Assembly (NCBI GenBank): GCA_030600865.1 | Contig: JAUVUS010000060.1 | Span: 1 to 9,406 of the forward strand | DNA: 9,406 nucleotides | Reading direction: 5' to 3' | From: Bacteroidales bacterium | GTDB lineage: Bacteria > Bacteroidota > Bacteroidia > Bacteroidales > UBA12077 | In this document: positions 5,927 through 9,406 of the stretch, piece after piece | Layout: each line of letters begins with the position of its first letter | Numbering within the stretch: the stretch's first letter is position 1 | Notes under the pieces: model-generated | What the model saw: the letters and a program-made list of their open reading frames with translations, nothing else | Databases searched by the model: none | Told to the model about the DNA's origin: nothing | Position numbers and translations under genes: made by a program

Positions 5927-6709
5927 TTAAATGTACTCTTTTGCTCCTATCTTATCATAAAATTTGTTAGTAAATGTCTTTAAATTTTCAGGTAACTCTT
6001 CCATGAATTTTTCAAAATCCGGTTCAGTATCTCTGTCGGCTACTATTTCGTTAGGATCAGAAGGAGGAGGAGGAACTGAGCATTTTCCAACACATGGCAA
6101 TATTTGCCAACTTTCTGGATGTTCTTTAAACATAGGGAGCAATTCGTAAGCAATAATCAGTAATTTGCCTCGATTAATTTTGTCTTTTCTTCTTAATTTA
6201 TTAACCTGGTATTGTACCCATTCATTAGCAACCTGATATTTTACAATATCTACTTTACTAAAGGCTGCTCCTAAGAGATTGCTTTTATAAGAATCAAAAT
6301 TGTACCAATAATCTTTTAACTCGTTATTTGGTGGACTGTTTTCCCATTTATGGCCTAAAAAGTCCAAAGAATATAAACCAAGCAAGTGGCCTAAAAGCTG
6401 AATAAACCAGCTTCTCATTCTGGGGTCACAATATATTCTGCAAAGTTCTTGTGAAAACTGAAATGCTATTTGATTATAATTTAAATCGGAAACATTTAAA
6501 GCTATTTTATAAAAATCACGACCCAAAGGCCAATAAAACGTTGGTCCGGAAATTTCATCATTAACCAACTCAAGCGGTTTAAATCCCAATGGAGGCCCGG
6601 CAGGAATCAGCCTGTCAAATTCTTCCACAATGTCATTTATCACAATCATTAATTTTTCGTTTTTCTCATTATTCTCGAAGACATTGTTTTTGATAATCCA
6701 TTTTTCCAT
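5927..6709 (-). CDS. Uncharacterised protein, possible inactive metallopeptidase-like fold
   Basis: A 260-residue protein I cannot name. No signal peptide is evident, so it is probably cytoplasmic. A helix-like segment IAFQFSQELCRIY at residues 81-93 is followed by WFIQLLGHLLGLYSLDFL at 101-118. This spacing resembles uncharacterised bacterial proteins I recall carrying HExxH in the first segment and WFxExxCE in the second, the layout of a zinc metallopeptidase. Here both zinc histidines are replaced (Q87-E-L-C-R91) and the downstream glutamate is absent, so if related it is a non-catalytic member. Other notable parts are YELLPMFKEHPESWQILP at 188-205, two cysteines (C206, C210) and a proline run (PPPP, 213-216). 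The ATG follows a strong AAGGAG sequence with 7-base spacing. It lies 57 bases ahead of the universal stress protein gene, so a stress-linked role is possible but unproven. Confidence 0.7.
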   Translation of the reverse strand: MEKWIIKNNVFENNEKNEKLMIVINDIVEEFDRLIPAGPPLGFKPLELVNDEISGPTFYWPLGRDFYKIALNVSDLNYNQIAFQFSQELCRIYCDPRMRSWFIQLLGHLLGLYSLDFLGHKWENSPPNNELKDYWYNFDSYKSNLLGAAFSKVDIVKYQVANEWVQYQVNKLRRKDKINRGKLLIIAYELLPMFKEHPESWQILPCVGKCSVPPPPSDPNEIVADRDTEPDFEKFMEELPENLKTFTNKFYDKIGAKEYI

Positions 6710-6716
6710 AAGTTTC

Positions 6717-6722
6717 TCCTTT
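6717..6722 (-). promoter_or_regulatory. Strong Shine-Dalgarno of the uncharacterised gene
   Basis: Reads AAGGAG on the minus strand, seven bases before the ATG at 6709. It fixes the start of the uncharacterised gene. It is notable because most Bacteroidota genes, including asnS, ispD and the stress protein gene here, lack such a site. Confidence 0.7.
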
Positions 6723-6725
6723 AAT

Positions 6726-6758
6726 TTTGGTTAGATTCATATATCCATCCTACCTTTG
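6726..6758 (+). promoter_or_regulatory. Candidate distal asnS promoter, full consensus
   Basis: TTTG at 6726-6729, a 21-base spacer, then TACCTTTG at 6751-6758. Both boxes match the Bacteroidota pattern exactly. A transcript from here would begin near 6765 and carry a leader of about 160 bases before the asnS ATG. It lies right beside the translation start of the divergent uncharacterised gene. Confidence 0.45.
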
Positions 6759-6892
6759 AATAGATTGCAAGAGGTTTAGGTAAAATTTCAATTTTTTATA
6801 ATATACAAAAAAAACAATTCAAAATCAAGTTAAATTCCTGCTTTTTCCTATTTATATGAAGTAATAAGTGTTTTATATCGACCGAAAAATAT

Positions 6893-6900
6893 TATTTTTG
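6893..6900 (+). promoter_or_regulatory. Candidate proximal asnS -7 element
   Basis: TATTTTTG, an exact TAnnTTTG match, 26 bases upstream of the asnS ATG at 6927. The upstream box is poor: GTG at 6868-6870 with a 22-base spacer is the best I see. Its final G is the first base of a GTG codon that could be read as an upstream start, so if this promoter is used translation must begin at 6927. Confidence 0.4.
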
Positions 6901-6926
6901 TGGGATTAATTATATTACTTACACTT

Positions 6927-8372
6927 ATGAAACAAAGAAGAAGTTTTATCAAAGATTTATTGCAATCGACAGATGTTGATCGTGATGTAAATGCAAAAGG
7001 TTGGGTAAGAACCAAAAGAGGAAATAAACAAATAGCTTTTGTTGCTTTAAACGATGGATCAACTATTAATAATATTCAAGTAGTAATTGATATTGCTTCT
7101 TTCAACGAAGATCAAATAAAAAATATAACTACAGGTGCAAGTATTAGTGTAAATGGCACACTTATTAAATCAATGGGGCAAGGACAAAGTGTAGAAATTC
7201 AAGCCAAGGAAATTGAAGTTTACGGTACTGCCGATCCTGAAACTTATCCTTTACAAAAGAAAAGTCATACTCTTGAATTTTTACGTGAAATTGCACATTT
7301 AAGATTCCGCACAAACACCTTCGGAGCAATATTTAGAATTCGTCATGCAATGTCTTTTGCTATACATAAGTTTTTTAACGATAATAACTTTTATTATTTA
7401 CACACTCCTATTGTAACGGGATCGGACGCTGAAGGTGCAGGCGAAATGTTTCGTGTTACAACTCTGGATGCCGAAAATCCTCCAAAAACTGATGATGGTA
7501 AAATAGATTACTCTGAAGACTTTTTTGGTAAAGAAACAAATCTAACAGTATCAGGTCAATTGGAAGCAGAGCTAGGTGCAACTGCTTTATCAAATGTGTA
7601 TACTTTTGGACCTACTTTCAGATCCGAAAACTCAAATACTCCAAGGCACTTAGCTGAATTTTGGATGATAGAACCAGAAATGGCCTTTTATGACATTCAT
7701 GATAATATGGATTTAGCTGAAAAAATACTTAAATATGTAGTAAAATATGCTTTAGATAATTGCATTGACGATCTTAGTTTTCTTGAAAAAAGGTTATTAG
7801 AAGACGAGAAATCGAAACCTCAAAACGAAAGATCTGAGATGCCATTAATTGAAAAACTTCAATTTATTCTCGAAAATGATTTTGTTCGATTAAGCTATAC
7901 TGAAGCTATTGATGTTCTTAAAAATTCAAAACCAGCCAAAAAGGGTAAATTCCAATTTCCTGTTGAATGGGGAATTGACTTACAGTCGGAACATGAGCGT
8001 TATCTGGTTGAAAAACATTATAAAAAGCCAGTGATTTTAATTGATTATCCTAAAGATATTAAGGCATTTTATATGAAACAAAACGAGGATAACAAAACTG
8101 TTCGTGCTATGGATGTTCTTTTCCCTGGAATCGGAGAAATAATCGGCGGATCACAAAGAGAAGAAGATTATGATAAATTAAAGAACCGTATTTCAGAAAT
8201 GGGAATACCTGAAAAGGATATGTGGTGGTATCTGGAAACAAGGAAGTTTGGCACTGTACCTCATAGTGGGTTTGGGTTAGGTTTCGAAAGATTGATTCTG
8301 TTTATTACAGGAATGTCGAATATTCGTGATGTAATTCCATTCCCAAGAACACCTAAAAATGCAGAATTTTAA
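6927..8372 (+). CDS. asnS: Asparaginyl-tRNA synthetase
   Basis: Cytoplasmic class IIb aminoacyl-tRNA synthetase that charges tRNA-Asn with asparagine. The 481-residue protein is complete. An OB-fold anticodon-binding domain occupies residues about 15-105 ([25 protein letters not shown]). The catalytic core follows: [18 protein letters not shown] at 158-175 (motif 1 region and asparagine specificity), [21 protein letters not shown] at 231-251 (motif 2) and GFGLGFERL at 448-456 (motif 3). The SGQLEAE segment (209-215) and the DFFGKE insertion (198-203) are as in other bacterial AsnRS and separate it from AspRS and LysRS. The frame opens at GTG 6900, but the ATG at 6927 gives the usual [12 protein letters not shown] start and clears the likely promoter. 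No Shine-Dalgarno sequence is seen. rpoN follows 30 bases later with no terminator, so the two are probably cotranscribed. Confidence 0.97.
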   Translation: MKQRRSFIKDLLQSTDVDRDVNAKGWVRTKRGNKQIAFVALNDGSTINNIQVVIDIASFNEDQIKNITTGASISVNGTLIKSMGQGQSVEIQAKEIEVYGTADPETYPLQKKSHTLEFLREIAHLRFRTNTFGAIFRIRHAMSFAIHKFFNDNNFYYLHTPIVTGSDAEGAGEMFRVTTLDAENPPKTDDGKIDYSEDFFGKETNLTVSGQLEAELGATALSNVYTFGPTFRSENSNTPRHLAEFWMIEPEMAFYDIHDNMDLAEKILKYVVKYALDNCIDDLSFLEKRLLEDEKSKPQNERSEMPLIEKLQFILENDFVRLSYTEAIDVLKNSKPAKKGKFQFPVEWGIDLQSEHERYLVEKHYKKPVILIDYPKDIKAFYMKQNEDNKTVRAMDVLFPGIGEIIGGSQREEDYDKLKNRISEMGIPEKDMWWYLETRKFGTVPHSGFGLGFERLILFITGMSNIRDVIPFPRTPKNAEF

Positions 8373-8402
8373 TTAAATTTAAACAAATATTTTGTACAGG
8401 AA

Positions 8403-9406
8403 ATGTTAAAGCAAAGTTTACAACAAAAGTTATTACAAAAGCTTTCACCTCAGCAAATTCAAATGATTAAGCTGCTGGAAATTCCTACTATTCTGCTTGA
8501 ACAAAGAATTAAAAAGGAGATGGAAGAAAATCCTGTACTTGAAGAAGGGAAAGACGAAGAAGAGCTTCAAGAGAACGGAGAAGAAGAAATATCTGAAGAA
8601 AATCTTGAAAACAATGTCGATGAGTTTTCTCTAGATGATTACATTAACGACGAAGATATTCCTTCTTATAAATTATCAGCAAACAACTATTCAAAAGATG
8701 ATAAAAAAGAAGATATCCCTTTTTCTATTGGGATATCTTTTCATGAACATTTACAAAATCAAATTGGATTAAGAAACCTTAATGAAAAAGAAGAAGTATT
8801 AACTTTATATTTAATTGGAAACCTTGATGATGATGGATATGTTCGTCGAAAACTTGAGGCAATAGCTAACGATCTGGCATTTTCGCAAAATATCGAAACC
8901 GATGAAGATGAGCTTATTGAGGTATTAAAAATTGTTCAGGACCTGGAACCTACCGGTGTTGGTGCAAGAAATCTTCAGGAGTGTTTATTGCTTCAGATAG
9001 AAAGTAAAGATCTGGAAATACCGGAAATAAAACTATCCCGTAAAATTTTGAAATATTATTTCAACGAATTTACCAAAAAACATTACGAAAAAATTATTAC
9101 ACGTTTAGATATCTCGGAAGAAGAATTAAAAGCTTCGATAAACGAAATTTTAAAACTTAATCCCAGACCGGGTAATAGCTTTTCTGATTCTTCAGGGGTT
9201 ATTCAAACCCTTGTTCCTGATTTTATTCTTGAAAATAACGAGGGAAAATTGCAATTATCCTTAAATTCAAAAAATGCTCCAGAGCTCAGATTAAGCTATA
9301 CTTATACTGAAATGCTACAATCTTACTCTCATAAAAGCAAAAGTGAAAAAACAAAAAGTGACAAGGAAGCAATTACTTTTATGAAACAAAAACTTGATTC
9401 GGCAAA
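8403..9406 (+). CDS. rpoN: RNA polymerase sigma-54 factor, 3' end outside window
   Basis: Alternative sigma factor that directs RNA polymerase to -24/-12 promoters and needs an AAA+ activator to open DNA. The first 334 residues are visible of a family usually near 480-500. Region I (residues 1-45) has the expected Gln/Leu-rich activator-interacting sequence (QSLQQKLLQKLSPQQIQMIKLL begins at residue 4) and ENPVLEE. Region II (about 46-105) is strongly acidic. The core-binding region III begins near 110 and includes HLQNQI, IGNLDDDGYV (138-147), LEPTGVGARNLQECL (181-195) and LNPRPG (252-257). A lysine/serine-rich stretch (KSKSEKTKSDK, 311-321) follows. The DNA-binding helix-turn-helix and RpoN box are beyond the edge, so intactness cannot be judged. 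AGGA lies two bases before the ATG. It sits directly behind asnS, an arrangement I recall from other Bacteroidota. Confidence 0.95.
   Translation, partial: MLKQSLQQKLLQKLSPQQIQMIKLLEIPTILLEQRIKKEMEENPVLEEGKDEEELQENGEEEISEENLENNVDEFSLDDYINDEDIPSYKLSANNYSKDDKKEDIPFSIGISFHEHLQNQIGLRNLNEKEEVLTLYLIGNLDDDGYVRRKLEAIANDLAFSQNIETDEDELIEVLKIVQDLEPTGVGARNLQECLLLQIESKDLEIPEIKLSRKILKYYFNEFTKKHYEKIITRLDISEEELKASINEILKLNPRPGNSFSDSSGVIQTLVPDFILENNEGKLQLSLNSKNAPELRLSYTYTEMLQSYSHKSKSEKTKSDKEAITFMKQKLDSA
8708..8741 (+). repeat. Perfect 10-bp hairpin inside rpoN
   Basis: Arms AAGATATCCC (8710-8719) and GGGATATCTT (8730-8739) are perfectly complementary around a 10-base pyrimidine-rich loop. A G-T and an A-T pair extend the stem outward to 8708 and 8741. 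The second arm runs into four T residues (8738-8741). This resembles an intrinsic terminator, yet it lies in the rpoN coding sequence, at codons 102-113, between the acidic region II and region III. Confidence 0.55.

Noticed and set aside
5964..6149. Plus-strand open frame of 61 codons
   Set aside because: It lies wholly inside the minus-strand uncharacterised gene, its glycine run is the antisense of that gene's proline run, and it has no start signal or family resemblance.
6900..6926. GTG start adding nine residues to asparaginyl-tRNA synthetase
   Set aside because: The GTG overlaps an exact -7 promoter element, and the ATG at 6927 gives the usual N-terminus of the family.
6765..6926. T-box riboswitch or other amino-acid-sensing leader before asnS
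   Set aside because: No T-box consensus, no terminator hairpin with a T run and no asparagine-rich leader peptide could be found in this stretch.

Overview
The window is AT-rich DNA that looks like a Bacteroidota chromosome, probably of the Bacteroidales/Marinilabiliales kind. The evidence is the asparaginyl-tRNA synthetase sequence, a sigma-54 gene right behind it with a long acidic linker, a DUF2007-Usp-Usp stress protein, and several matches to the Bacteroidota promoter pattern (TTG or TTTG, about 20 bases, then TAnnTTTG). The species assignment is an inference from my memory of these families. I see no insertion sequence, phage gene, CRISPR array, tRNA or rRNA. The gene content looks chromosomal and core-like. 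Every gap between genes is shorter than 220 bases.

Layout, left to right. (1) 1-537, minus: 5' part of a cysH-type APS/PAPS reductase, cut by the window edge. (2) 749-2413, plus: long-chain acyl-CoA synthetase, divergent from cysH. (3) 3895-2472, minus: a two-gene unit of an exported calcineurin-like phosphoesterase followed by a small secreted, probably outer-membrane beta-barrel protein. A terminator-like structure sits between it and the acyl-CoA synthetase. (4) 4086-4760, plus: ispD of the MEP isoprenoid pathway, starting with TTG. (5) 6709-4745, minus: an uncharacterised protein with what looks like a ruined HExxH metallopeptidase site, then a DUF2007-Usp-Usp universal stress protein whose end overlaps the end of ispD. 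(6) 6927 to the right edge, plus: asnS followed 30 bases later by rpoN (sigma-54), which is cut by the edge after 334 codons.

How they fit together. asnS-rpoN and the phosphoesterase/barrel pair read as operons. The hypothetical/usp pair is probably also one transcript. The rest are housekeeping genes: sulfate assimilation, fatty-acid activation, isoprenoid precursor synthesis, translation and alternative transcription initiation. I found no clear novel multi-gene system. The items most worth a second look are the degenerate metallopeptidase-like protein, a strong terminator-like hairpin inside rpoN, two inverted repeats between the phosphoesterase gene and ispD, and a second consensus promoter far upstream of asnS.
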